A stretch of 64,000 nt of DNA from Lineus longissimus. Lineage: Eukaryota > Nemertea > Pilidiophora > Heteronemertea > Lineidae. Shown here in pieces: positions 35,150 to 47,141 of this stretch. Positions within the stretch are counted from its first letter, which is position 1. Each line of letters begins with the position of its first letter. The DNA is taken from assembly GCF_910592395.1 (NCBI RefSeq), contig NC_088319.1, forward strand, positions 10,912,001-10,976,000, given 5' to 3'. The position numbers and the translations under genes were made by a program. The notes beneath the pieces were generated by a model. The model was given only the letters and a program-made list of their open reading frames with translations. It was not told where the DNA came from and made no database searches.

Positions 35150-37645
35150 CTTCAGTACCTGACATGGATGTAATGCACAAACAAACTTTATTTTACTCTA
35201 AAAAAGACCACCTGACATTTTGAGATTTGAAAATTGAGACTCAAACTAGTACTTGACTGCAAAGGATCATTGTCAACCATTTAGAAAAGTGCAATGTATT
35301 TTTCACATATAGAGAGCAATTTAAAATTGCCATTGAAAGCAAAAATGATATCCCACCTACCTTTCAACAATATCAACAGTGAGAGTAACTTCAGTTTGAT
35401 CTAGATTAAATTCAACATGAGACAGACAATATTATGCAAGTCTAAAAATAGATCTTATCCTTCTAAACCTCATCTGCCAAATGACATGACGGTGATAATA
35501 GGACGATATTAACCATTCACTTTTGACAACGCAATATTTTAAGCCAACAGAAGGATGAGCAAGTGTCTGTGACATTTTGGTATTACAGTAATAAACTTTA
35601 AAGTGCAGTTGATGTATCTCAAAGGTCAGGGTGTTATTATATCATCAGAGTCATATATATTTGTAGGAAGGTTTTCATACAAAATACCAACATATCCCAT
35701 ACCCATCTTGTCCCTTTAAGATAGCAGCAGAAGTGACTAGGTGAATAGCAGATTTGAAAATAGCAGACATGGGCGTCAGGGATTTGCGAAAGGAACACCT
35801 TGTTGAATTAACTGAGAAATGCCATAAGCTGAAATGCATCTTTAAAACTGACTACAAATAGCTCTCGGTTCATTGGAGACACCCCACATCCCCCATCCGG
35901 TCTTCGGAAATCCTGACTGTCAGAGCCTACTGTACGTGATAAGGTCTGGCACCTATTTCCTGTCATGATAAATATTCAACCGTGTGCACTGATGAACATT
36001 CACCCCGAAATTGAAAACAAAACCAGAAAGAAACACTGCCTTCCGTGAAACATTCTGTAGCTATCGCATGGCGCCCTATAGCGACAGTGCCACCTCAGGC
36101 GAAGAAGAACGCATCAGTTTTCAAAATCTTTTTAACATGTTCAGCGAGAGGAAATGACCGGCTTTGAAAGATTTATAAGGTGCCATTTCTGTTTTTCTGT
36201 AGGGAAGGCAAGATCCAATGGTAAGAATGTAAATGCAATTCTGACACCACACAGAAAGATTGAATTAAACTTCTAGACTATTAACTGTTAACACTCTCAG
36301 TCCTTTTATAGACAGAGGTGTATGGAGGTTCAGTGTCAGGACTGAAATAATGTCCCGTGATAATTCAGTCAGATTTTGAATTCTTTCACTTTATGTGGAA
36401 TTCAATAATGGGAACTACTACTACTATAGAGTGGAAGGTGCTTTGGCAGCCAACAGCTTGGTAATAATGCTCCTGATAATTCCATTTTGGTCCCTTAAAA
36501 TCGTTTAATGTATAAAACTTTATAAAAAAAATTTGTATCACATTCTGTATACCGGAAAAATGTGCGGCCATTTTAAATTCCGCAGTTTTCTGAAAGCGCA
36601 ACTTACATGCTTTAAATCAAGGGCTTTGACAAACCTGGAACAGTAATTAGGTGTTCACTGTGGGGAAGCCTCGGAATTTGCAAACTCCAAACACCTCTAG
36701 TTTCAATTAGAACTTCCTTTCAAACGCAGGCCATTCATTGGAAGCTGTTGATCAGTTGTGATTTTATGACTAGGTAAATTTTTTGGACATTTTCTCAACA
36801 ACCCCACTCCGCAATGGGTTTATTCAATTATGATATGTTTTATGATGATATTTAAAAAAGCAATCATTAAGGTAAGGTTAGGTGAAAAGCTTGATTTCTA
36901 TCGGTTGATTGTCATGCCGTGTTCTCACACTTTTATTACCGTACATTTTTCCTGGGTCGTGATATTGTTATGGTGATTCTAATGCCTAGCTTGGTCACCA
37001 CAATGTTCCATGGATAATTGATTATTAATTTGATCAAAATCGTTACGTATAATATCAATTTCGTGTGGCGTAAACAAGAGTGTGGTAACTCATTTGAAGA
37101 ATTCAATATAGCTCACGTTAGAACATTATGAAATTGATTTTTATGCATCAGTCTTCAATTAAGAAGTACAATCATATCCATAAGTAACAGGTGGAGTATA
37201 TTGAAAACAACTGGTTATGTCAAGATGGGGGTGGTCATGCGTTGGATTAATGAACCCGACGTAAATTGGCGAGTCTAGAATGTATACCAAGTTTCAGGAA
37301 AGTTGCAAGCATAATAACTGCACGACAGCACTGTGTATATCCAATTCTATTTTCGTGGACCACAAGTAATTACGAACGGCATTCCCCTTTGAAATTATCC
37401 TTCGTTTTCTCTGAATAATCCACCTAACCGCAGACACAATCAGAAATAGATAGCCAAGAAACGGGTTACCACGACAACTTAAGGAATAAGCCATGTTGGT
37501 AGAAGGTCAGCGGTCGAAGTGACGGGGGTCGGATTATATCGGGTTAACTAGAAGCGAGGTGTGATCCGGCAATCACCAGGAAAATTAAGACGGCTTTAGC
37601 ATGATTACATGATGAGGTGGCATGCTCTGGTGGCTTTTAAATGTG
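35150..37645. other. No gene recognised
   Basis: AT-rich. A donor-like AAAG|GTAGGTG (minus, near 35360) closes a short open frame, but the acceptor side contains a stop, so no exon is called. A partial inverted copy of the TTAAAGGG MITE family lies near 37270-37410 (ATTACGAACGGCATTCCCC). Confidence 0.35.
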
Positions 37646-37652
37646 TTCATGG

Positions 37653-37885
37653 TTAAGAGTTGACTTCAGGCGCTGCCATTTTGGAGAGATCTTGAAATCA
37701 TAGAGCAATTAGAACTCCTTCAAATTGACGTAAATGCCAATTTCAAGGTTGGGAGTCTCTCCTCTGGAAAACATAGAACTGACTCTCACTCTTGAATTGG
37801 CATTCACTTCATTTTGAAAGAGTTCTCATTGCCTTACGATTTCAGGTTCTAACCAAAATTGGCGTGCCTATGGTCAACCCTTAAG
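37653..37885. mobile_element. GGGTTGACC palindromic MITE, full copy
   Basis: It begins TTAAGAGTTGACTTCAGG and ends ATGGTCAACCCTTAA. It has inverted complementarity through GATCTTGAAATCATA/GATTTCAGGTTCTAAC and GTAAATGCC/GGCATTC blocks. The TTAA at both ends suggests a TTAA or TTA target duplication. Confidence 0.7.
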
Positions 37886-37889
37886 CAGT

Positions 37890-40800
37890 TCACTATGATT
37901 GACCAGTATTTTGTCCAGTTTTTATGAATTACATGTACTATGATAGGCAGGAAAACCTGTATCATTACGTTATGATGTAATCTCAAATTTAATGGCACAT
38001 CATCATTGCAATGGCACTGCAAAAAGGCCGGAGGAATTACTGTGGAATGTCTGGAAGAAAACTGGTAGCTTGTTTTTTTATATTAAAGAACACAAGTTCA
38101 TCTGGTGGCTATTTGTGGCTTGCAGGTGTTGCATTGACAAAAGTATCAAGAAGCTGATCTGCCCTTCCGCGAGAGGGTGATGAAAATTTCCGTATTTCTC
38201 ATTGCGTTTTTCATGATTTCAAACTTTTTCATTGTTACTGTGGTGATTAGTTGCAGGGACAGCACCCACGTGTGATATCCAAGCAGAATTACATGAGTGA
38301 AACCCTTGTGACTCGCGAGGGGGGTTTCCCGGCCAAAGATTATACCTAATACACAAGCAATTCATAGCTAATCAAACTGACAACCTTGGTAAGAAATTAG
38401 CAAAAAAAGTGCAATTTACTGCCAATCAAGTCACAAGTTAATTAACAGATTAACAATCTACAAATATGGTTATACAATATATTGCCCATTAATCTCCATT
38501 TATGGATGTATCATTGATTAAAGTTGTAATCAAAATGAGTGGACCATACAGCTGTGCTTCATCTTGGAAATTTATGATGAGAATTTAGCGCTGCGTTTCA
38601 CTCATTAATGAACGTTATAATTATTTGACTAATTAAGTGTAAAACAAAGTAGGGAGTATCTCATTCTAATTGGATCTGATGTTATTATTGTAGAGAGGAT
38701 AGCCAACTTGATCTTTATCTATACATGTATGTAGCATGGAGATATTACCAGCAATATGCCCTATCTTCAGATACGAATGAAAATTTGGATGAGGTAAGGT
38801 AAAATGGTACAATTATACACCTTTCCAGAATTGGGGCGATGAGTGTCCGAAATAGTGATGTCATAAGGGGAAACTAGGCCTTATGGTGGAGGGACAAAGG
38901 AGATAGTCATGGTTGACCAACACACTTGAATGCCTTTAATGACGGACAAAGGGGAAAAAGTTAGTTCCAATGCAAGCCACCAATTTTGGGAAGCATGTAT
39001 AGCCCCTTACACAGGTAAAAGTGTCCATGCATGGATCATTGATGGGCCCGTGGACGAATCTATTATGATTATCACAAACCACATTTTATCGGGATCCCAG
39101 CATAGATTACTGGTACATGTGATGGCCCATGGTAGATCCACTGATGGCCTATGGACTATCCATTGATAGGAGCTCCATCAAAGGCCCACTGCACAAACCC
39201 ATTTGAGTAACAGTCTTCAGAATTCTGGAAAATAGGTATATTTCATCAACTCTAACATAAATTCTTTGAAGGCCCGTCAACTTTTTAAAAATGGATTCCA
39301 ACGATGGATCAATGATGGGCCCATACGTCCACAGTGCACACTCGGTTGAAGAGGTCATGCTTATTGTCCCTAGCAAGATATCCTACCACTACAGTGACCT
39401 ATAGTAATGATTTTCCGTTGTTTTCGATATTGCAAAGTTTGAGAATATGCAGAACTTTAATTAAAATGTGTCTGATTGATGATGTGGGCCGATGTTGCAA
39501 TTACTGCAGTTGCATGCTGTTCTAAATCACCAAGTTCAACTAGAATTGACTTTGTGCCTCGTCTATTGGCTGTTTATTGAGCATGCCAGCATTCTCCTTC
39601 CAAATCTCTGCACAGTTACATTTTTTGCTTTCTCTATGAACAAGAATCATGTTGAATTCTACATTTAAATACCTCCTTCTTCTTTTTGAGATGCATGCTA
39701 GACAGTCAATATGTTTTCAGTAACGAAGTCGGCTGTCCTAGATTGAGCTCCACCACAGAGCTTTGTAGTCAGGGTGGTGTCCTTTGGCCAATATTCCTCT
39801 CTTTTCTTCATTTTGGATTGCTTATATACCAAAATACACATTTTGCTTTCTTCATAGTCTCAAAACCTCCCAACCAATCTTTTAAGGATCAAGTACGAAA
39901 AGACATCATTGTAAAATTTCAGAAACTATCTGAAACTTGTCAGAACCGCCTCCCTCATAAAATTTAGATCCTACAAGAATTACCAACTTTCGAACAATGG
40001 GATGAATGGTCATTTTGCATTCTTACAGGTTTTTGCATTCTTTTTAATACATACTAGTAGACCTACACATCAAGACATATAAAGAAGTTGGCTTCTTGTT
40101 CCATCAAATAAGATGCATCTTCCCCATCAGCAAAAACAGAGAGATCCCAAACACAGCTGAAGTGTAAGGCAAGGTAGACCTGCATAGTACTAATATCGAT
40201 GATTATGACAACAGACTTCTTGCCGTCATTCATTCTTAAATACTCATTCTTCAACAGTGATCCAAGAATCATGTTCAGTCACCTTTCCATACCACAACAG
40301 CTCACATCCTCTGCGATATCATTCAATGAGTGTTTGCAACTACTAGCCTGGTGGAATCATATTTCATATCTCCACAATGATCCCGAGGGATTTGAGTTCC
40401 CCTCCGGCAAATTTTTCCAATATCCAGACAAACATCATCCCATTCTCATGTTCTAGAACAGTTCCTAAGAGATTCACGCCTAAACAAAACCATTGCCAGG
40501 AGAGGACCAAGGAAGTTGAATGTATTTTATCTTTACACAGCAATTGTTAAAGGAAATGGTAAAATACTACATGTATTATTATAACAGTTCTTGTTCTTTG
40601 AATGGCATGTTTAAAGTTGAATGGCATGTTGAAATCTCTAGAGCTAAACACTTTATGGATACCTCAAGGTATGACACGGTTTTGGTACGATAAGGTTGGT
40701 GGTGTAATGTTTGGAATATTTTCATGGTATGACGAACTCTCCTGGTTTTGAGAAAGCAAAGGCATTTTTTTATACTCTGATGAATTATGCTCTGTCGAAG

Positions 40801-43800
40801 CTGGTGGAATCATCTTTACATGAAAAAGACTATTCAAAGTTTGATTCTGACAATGAAATCCCAACAAACATTTTATTAGTTACATGTAAGCCTTGACCTT
40901 TTTGTCTGACAGATGCATCAAAAGAATAGATTGTTTTTTTTCAGCAACAACCTCTATCATATGCAATACTCTGTATCAAATGTAATAATCATTTTTCTTC
41001 AGAGCCCTGCCTTGAGCAGTCCCCAAATGAATTGTGTTTTATACAACACCAATGTTTTTCAAGCATCAAAGCAAACGTTTTCCTTTTATAACTCATCACA
41101 AACATCAAAACGATAATTCTCCCCAATTTCAAACAATTGCAATATGAGATATTAGCAGTATTTGTCTTGGTTCCTTTGCTGCAAAAGAGTTGATGAGCTA
41201 TAAATGTAAAGCTTTTAAAAAAAAGTGTCACCCCTAATGAAAGGGGGCAGCTAGATTTTGGTTTATCCACTCCAAACTCCTATCTCTTATGCCAACCGTC
41301 TGGTGAGGAGGCAGTTTGTACCCTTGTTCAACAACCGGTCGCATTGGAAAGAGCTTAAACCTCTGACTTTCCACTCACAAGGTAGCTAGTGAACCAAGAA
41401 AATTGGGAGATGTCCAGTCACCCTGCATCCCAAGGGCTGCGCCATGGTGACCTGAATGAAACAATGGTGCACTTCCTTGCATATCAGCTTAACATCAATT
41501 AGCTCTGCAAGTAAAAGATAAAGAGATCGACCAAAAAGCAACGAAAAACTGAGGAAAAGATGAAATGACGGTCCCCCAGCAACTGACATTGAAAGAAAAA
41601 AGGGAACTACACATCTGTTGTCTACATGCTACAAACATGAGTACAAGACAATATGCCAGAGTGCAAATCTACTTTAAAACAATGCAGTGCAGACAAATAT
41701 AGTTTCTAGGAGGCAATCATGAAGACATGCCATGATGAAAATTTCATAAAATGAGTCTCAAAGATCATTCCACGAAGTCTAAGACTGAAACAGTTCGCAT
41801 TATGTAATGCAAAAGTACACGATTATCTATTCAACTTCAGATGAAATGTGTTTTTGATGACTTGTTTTCCTATTGAGATGGCTATTTGCCAAGTCAACAA
41901 AGCAAGCAGGAAATATAATGATTTTTTCTTGACAGTAATCACTTCTGTTTTCCACAACCGAGCCTGCAGTTCTGATGTGCCAGATTGCGAGGAAATCATC
42001 GGAATATTTCAACAATCAGCTTCGTGCCCATTCTTCAAGGCAGACATAACGTTCAAGCATATTCTCTCTGCCAGTACTGGCGTCCATTGCATGTGCATTG
42101 CATGTAAGATATACGCAAATGTACCTAGCAGGAATGCTCGAACAAAATTTGGCGATTTACTAGAAATCTTCAAGTCTGCGGTATTGTAACCCAGGTTGAT
42201 ATCACACAAAATGTCCAGTATAGTTACGATGAGGGATTTCAGCATATTCACATTACAATGGTGGCCATTGAAGTGGCAGGACCGCCTCACTACACTTATC
42301 ACTGTGTCGGAGTATGCTTCATGCCTTATATTATTGAAAGCAAGAACTCTGAATAGTCAGAAAGCAACACAAAAACTGGCACTATGCAAAACATGTTTAC
42401 TCAATTCTCTGCGCCCTGCAAATATTCTTCCCTGAAGAACGTCCCTGGGAAAAGTTGCGCCACAAAGGAAAATCCCTGGGAAAATATGGCCTGAGCACCT
42501 TAGGCTGGCCATCCCTAAATGACCTGCAGTCAAATTAATTTTTTCTGCATCTTATCGCTATGGAAACCTGATTTAGGATTAGGAGTTGCTTGTGTCATGT
42601 CATCCCTCGCTAGTTTTGTTGACGCAGCAAGAAGCATGATAACAATGACTGCCCTTTAGCGACCAATCTTCTTGAGAGTCCTCATGTCAATTTATAAAAA
42701 TTGGCCGAGATGTCAGCGTGAAGGGGCAGGAGAGCTGTCTCGGGGTTGTGAAAAGGTAGCTGTTGACAGCATCGTATAAAGACCATGGTCATTTAGGAAA
42801 TGCGAAGGGGAAGATTGCCAGATTCGCAGAAATTCTACTTCCAGAGTGCAAATAAGATAGATGGGGTAGAGAGTGTCATAATGATAAGAAACAGTACTGT
42901 CACATAGTGTGACTTAAAACACTCAGCTTCCGATGTTTCACGTCACAACAATTCTTTCTGGGGGAGGGGGGGTCAAAGTTACCGGTACAATAAAAAAAAT
43001 TCAGAGTGAAAAACATTCCTATACGGAATTCTGAAATAATGCAAGCCGCCAGCCATGACATCATCTTTGGCAGGTGATTATTACAGAGTATGATGAGACG
43101 AGCTTTGTTTTGAATCTGCGCCAAAGAAAGCAATTTTGGTGAGAAACACCTGAACCTGCTAACAGAATTACATGTCGTGTTTACAAGCAAGAATATCAGG
43201 TTTTTGTAAGGTTTTATGATCCTGTTGGGAACATTTGATGCTTTCATTATAAGATGATGATTCCAGATTGCTGGCTTCTGGGATCAGTGGTTTTAGGGTT
43301 ACAAAGATCTACTGTTGGAAGAGAAACTGCCAATTACATGATTACTTTAGTAAAGCAATTCTGCTGATCTTTGGCTGAAATAGCCTGAACCTTGGCCAAG
43401 ACAAACTGTTATTGCCAACATTGAATCAGCTAGGGATAGTTGCTTACAGTATTATCTGCTTAATGTTTAGCAGCACGTGATAGGAGATGTTTGCAGTTGA
43501 CTTGGTAGCATGGCTGCTACAATAGCAGCTTGGAAAAGGTCTTGTTCACTTGTTAATGAATGAGGCGGAGACAGAGTTCAGCCATGCATGTCTCACAGAA
43601 GCCACAGAGTTAGGACCTCACAGCAAGGTTCTCGGAAGGACCGTTGACATGAGAGCTGATGCAGGAACAAGAATCTTGGCTTTCTGCTGTGGAGCACCAC
43701 ATCTGTCACAGCATGTGGCAACGAAGTTACGACAAGGCCAGGTGACCTTTGACTAACATGAAGGACTGATTGTGGTGGCGGGTTGTCACCTGACTACCAC

Positions 43801-43940
43801 AGCTGCAGCCTACATTGGCAGACAGAGCTATACAAATACTACAAATACCAAGTTTCAGCATATTTGTGTTCATGATAAATGCACTACAGCATCGTGTATT
43901 TCTATTTTCCTGTACCATCAGTAAATACAATGAATATGAA
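37890..43940. other. No gene recognised; candidate non-coding conserved block near 38.3-38.7 kb
   Basis: Open frames of 60-115 codons exist on both strands (for example near 41850-42190 and 42010-42300), but opposite strands are open at once and no frame shows a domain or good splice sites. At 38340-38700 the sequence is dense in TAAT/ATTA sites (TTAATTAACAG, ATTAATGAACG, ATTTGACTAATTAAG). This could be a developmental enhancer, inferred from composition only. Confidence 0.35.
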
Positions 43941-43949
43941 AGGAGTAAC

Positions 43950-44190
43950 CCTTAAAGGGATACACCGTTGTAATTACTTGTGGTCCAGTTAAATAGAAAT
44001 CACCTGATAAACAATGTCGCAGTACAGTTATTATGAATACAAATTTGTCGAAAATTGGTATTTATAGTATGTGTATATCCGTCTAGACAAAGGCAATGCT
44101 GAAAATTATATTCAGTATGTATTTACGCAACTGAAATTTTCAAATTCAATTACAAATTCAAAATTTTTAACCAACAGTGTAGGCCTTTAA
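43950..44190. mobile_element. TTAAAGGG-family MITE
   Basis: It starts CTTAAAGGGATACACCGTTG and ends AACAGTGTAGGCCTTTAA, giving inverted termini flanked by TTAA. The interior matches the copies at 24490 and 61030 (TTGGTATTTATAGTA, ACAAAGGCAATGCTGAAAAT). An adjoining inverted fragment of the same family covers about 43840-43945. Confidence 0.65.
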
Positions 44191-44557
44191 GAGACAGCAA
44201 CATCTCTTCCAATCAATGATCACCTCGGCACCTAATTGTGTGTGGGAAAATTTGATGAAGTACAGCGGTGTATTTTTCTATCTCTTCTCTGCCTCTCTTG
44301 GGAAGGTGTTGGTTGCAGGCTGGTTGAGAACTAATTGGGGTTATTCACCTGACGACTCAATTTTTTAGGCCACGGAGGAGGTGCACTCTGCTAACAGGAA
44401 GCATGATCAAAGTAGCAAATCTCAGAATACGAAGAATATATAATTTGCATTGGTTTATCCAATCCCCCTGATCCAATTTTTAATATGACCTGAAGCAACA
44501 TGTCAGCAATATTTGTAGAGCTGAGCAGTTGTCCTGACCATAAATTAGGTCACAATA

Positions 44558-44723
44558 CAGTAGAACTTCTCTATTAAGGACACCATCAGGACTGACAAGT
44601 GCTGTCCTTAATAGAGAGGTGTCCTGATTAGAGAGGTCAAATTGAATGGAAACTACCAAACTGGTGTCCTTAATAGAGTGGTTGTCCTTAATAGAGAGGT
44701 GTCCACTAAGGGAGGTTCCACTA
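44558..44723. mobile_element. pogo-like MITE, copy 2
   Basis: It starts CAGTAGAACTTCTCTATTAA after TA and ends GGTTCCACTATA. Inner motifs are repeated GTCCTTAATAGAGAGGTGTC units in both orientations, as in copy 1. Confidence 0.75.
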
Positions 44724-44816
44724 TACTGGAGGATGTGTCCATCATAAGCCAAGCCTCCATATTGTTCTCTCATCTGATTTTTCCTGGACCTGGTTGTACA
44801 AAAAAAGGTTTCACTA

Positions 44817-45830
44817 ACCCTTTTGCTGCCAACTTCGCATTTTGGCGAAATTTTCCTATGTGGTGAAAATACATTGATTTTTCGTCTGCTAGCATCGTTT
44901 ATGGTATATACCTATAGATGGCGTGGTAGAGGAGTTACCACGCTACGTTTCTACTGTACATGTTATATATCGATTTGCTGAGATTTCGGGTGAAAATCAC
45001 TTCCAAAAGTTCACAAAATGGCGAATCGGATGACATTATCACAGGTACTCGATGAATTGGATATCATGCATGATTCAAAGAACTGTTTCGAAAAATACCA
45101 AGCAGTTGTCAATTATTAGAATAGAGTTATCTGACTGCTACATACATTCTATGACAGGACATTTGGCTGAGAAACTTTGAACTTTCATGTTTAGTTGAGG
45201 AAACCCTGAATTTTAGCTGTTTTATACCAGGCCCCCTCCATAGGGACCCCTGACCCCCCTATCTACTATTAGTTCTCTGGTAGCACTAAAAAGGAGCTCT
45301 AGGGAGTGAAGGTATGTAATTTAGTCCGAACATATCACCATAAGTAGTAATTTTTGGTCTACAAAGTAAATGGCTGATCATTGAATTTTGAAGAATTTTG
45401 CTCGATTTCTGTAAATAACGCATCGGTATTTCTTGGCAATTTTGTTACAAAGCAATACAAATTCAGGGTTTACAAGGTTATGGACTTAGAAAGGAAAGAG
45501 TAAAGAAACATGCAGATGCATAAAAATAGTTTTATTAGTTGTATTATTACATTTATTCCAAATTACAGTGGTTTATTCTACAAAATCTTCAATTCTCATT
45601 AGTTATTCAAGATGGCGGCATGCAAATTAGGGCGTGACCTACTTTTTAAAAATTTTAATTTGAAGTCCAGGTCATACTGAACAACTTCTATGTGCATTGT
45701 TTTGACATATCTCCAATAGTTTTCTCAGGAAAAATATTTCAATTGATCATATCAATTTTTTTCAATTTAACCTAAAATTGCTTGGCACTGAGGACTCAAA
45801 AAAAAAAAAATTGTTTGGCAGCAAAAGGGT
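44817..45830. mobile_element. 1.0-kb MITE with ACCCTTTTGCTGCCAA termini
   Basis: Left terminus ACCCTTTTGCTGCCAA and right terminus TTGGCAGCAAAAGGGT are perfect inverses (16 bp), each flanked by TA (44815-44816, 45831-45832). The TA duplication suggests a Tc1/mariner-type origin. The interior is AT-rich without an open frame above 60 codons. Confidence 0.7.
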
Positions 45831-46110
45831 TAACTTAGCATAAGTCAAATAGGATTAACTGAAGGAGATAACACCAAGTTAAAGTGATACTATGATGTGA
45901 TTTACAACTTTGCGGAAATACGTCCGTTTTTAATTGTTGATCACAAATGTAAAGCTCAAATTTTCCATTTTTGATTAGATTTATTATTTAAAATCGCTGA
46001 ATGTAAACCACCGCGACCGCGAAAATGTTCCATGTTGTGACGTCATCAACGAAAACGGCATCGAAGCGAACCGTCCGGGCGGGATTAAACCATCATTTTG
46101 TGTCATTCAA

Positions 46111-46282
46111 ACTTACCTATGGAACACTTTTGCATGTTACTCCATTTGGGCTCAAACACAAGAGTATCCCTTTAATTTTCTAAAGGGAGAACTGAGTTAA
46201 CAGCTCGGCCGCCAGGCGGCGCCCTGACCGATCCCGCGAGATCGCGCCGATCTCATGCCGCCATATTCAGTCTTTACTCTTG
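46111..46282. repeat. DIRS left inverted terminal repeat
   Basis: 172 bp starting ACTTACCTATGGAACACTTT and ending TACTCTTG. It matches the right repeat (52439-52610) in inverse with a single difference (CATATTCAG versus CATATTTAG). A 16-bp unique end (46095-46110) precedes it. Confidence 0.95.
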
Positions 46283-46577
46283 TGCTTCTACGAAGCACAT
46301 CGTTTTTTCAAAGCTGCCGTGAATTCGATTTAAAACCAAATTCAACCAGCCAAGTCTAGACGATTTTTGGGTTCATTCACCTACGGAGTAGACCGCCAAA
46401 CTTATCTTGGCATTAGTATTGTCCAGTCTATTTAATTATAGACATTTTCTTAGCTAGCTTAGTCGACCCGGCTCCATTATTTTGATCTTGGTAGGGTAGA
46501 GTTAAGTAGGCTATTCTCCGCTCTATTGTAATGAACAAGACTCAGATCCATTGCAATAGTGTTTAATTCAAGTAGGC

Positions 46578-47141
46578 ATGTTTTCCTTTCCATTAATTAT
46601 TGCGTCCTTTCTGGCCTACTTGGGGTTCCCAGTGTTTTTATTGTCATTGGTACCATTTTTTATATGGCGTACCCCTCCGACGGCATCCTTTGTCTCACCA
46701 CAAAGGAATGCGTCTGGTGGCGGGAAACGGGCCGCGAAGACGCCTAAACCCTCTTCCGGTTCCGTTTCCGGGCATATAACCCGGAGGTCTAGCAAACCTC
46801 CCGCCACCACCCCTTCCGTCAGCCGAGTTCCGGTTCCGGCCGCGGCTGCGAAGGATGCGGGATCTGACATTATTAATGTCTGTGGTCCCAAGGGAGACTT
46901 ACATCCAATAAGTCTCCAAGGGTTTAATATACCCCGGACCTCAGGGAACCTTCCGGTTCCCCTGTCGTCCGCTCCCCCGAGTACAAGCCCTTTGTACCCG
47001 CGGGAGCACCCTGCTTCCGGTCCGCCGATTGCAGTTCCGGTTACTGACGCGGGTTCCCGTTTTTCAGTAACCGAAGACTCTACTGGGGGTTTTTCTCAGT
47101 CTTTACTGCGAAATAACACCCAGTCCTCACGGACACAGTAG
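46578..47141 (+). pseudogene. DIRS gag-like region, 5' part
   Basis: An ATG frame of 187 codons starts about 300 bp inside the left terminal repeat. After a hydrophobic start (residues 1-30, possibly fortuitous) it becomes Ser/Pro/Lys-rich (KRAAKTPKPSSGSVSG, PVPAAAAKDAGSD), as DIRS gag regions are. It stops at TAG (47139-47141), while the same style of Pro/Ser-rich sequence continues in the +1 frame, open from 47071. The most economical reading is one gag frame broken by a single-base indel between 47071 and 47141. A short independent leader ORF is the alternative. Confidence 0.55.

Noticed and set aside
35361-35450. Minus-strand exon reading HVEFNLDQTEVTLTVDIVE before a GTAGGTG donor
   Set aside because: The frame is stopped just inside the only plausible acceptor, so the exon cannot be supported.
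41848-42302. Overlapping open frames on both strands (97-115 codons)
   Set aside because: Both strands are open over the same DNA, neither shows a domain, and no splice sites frame them convincingly.
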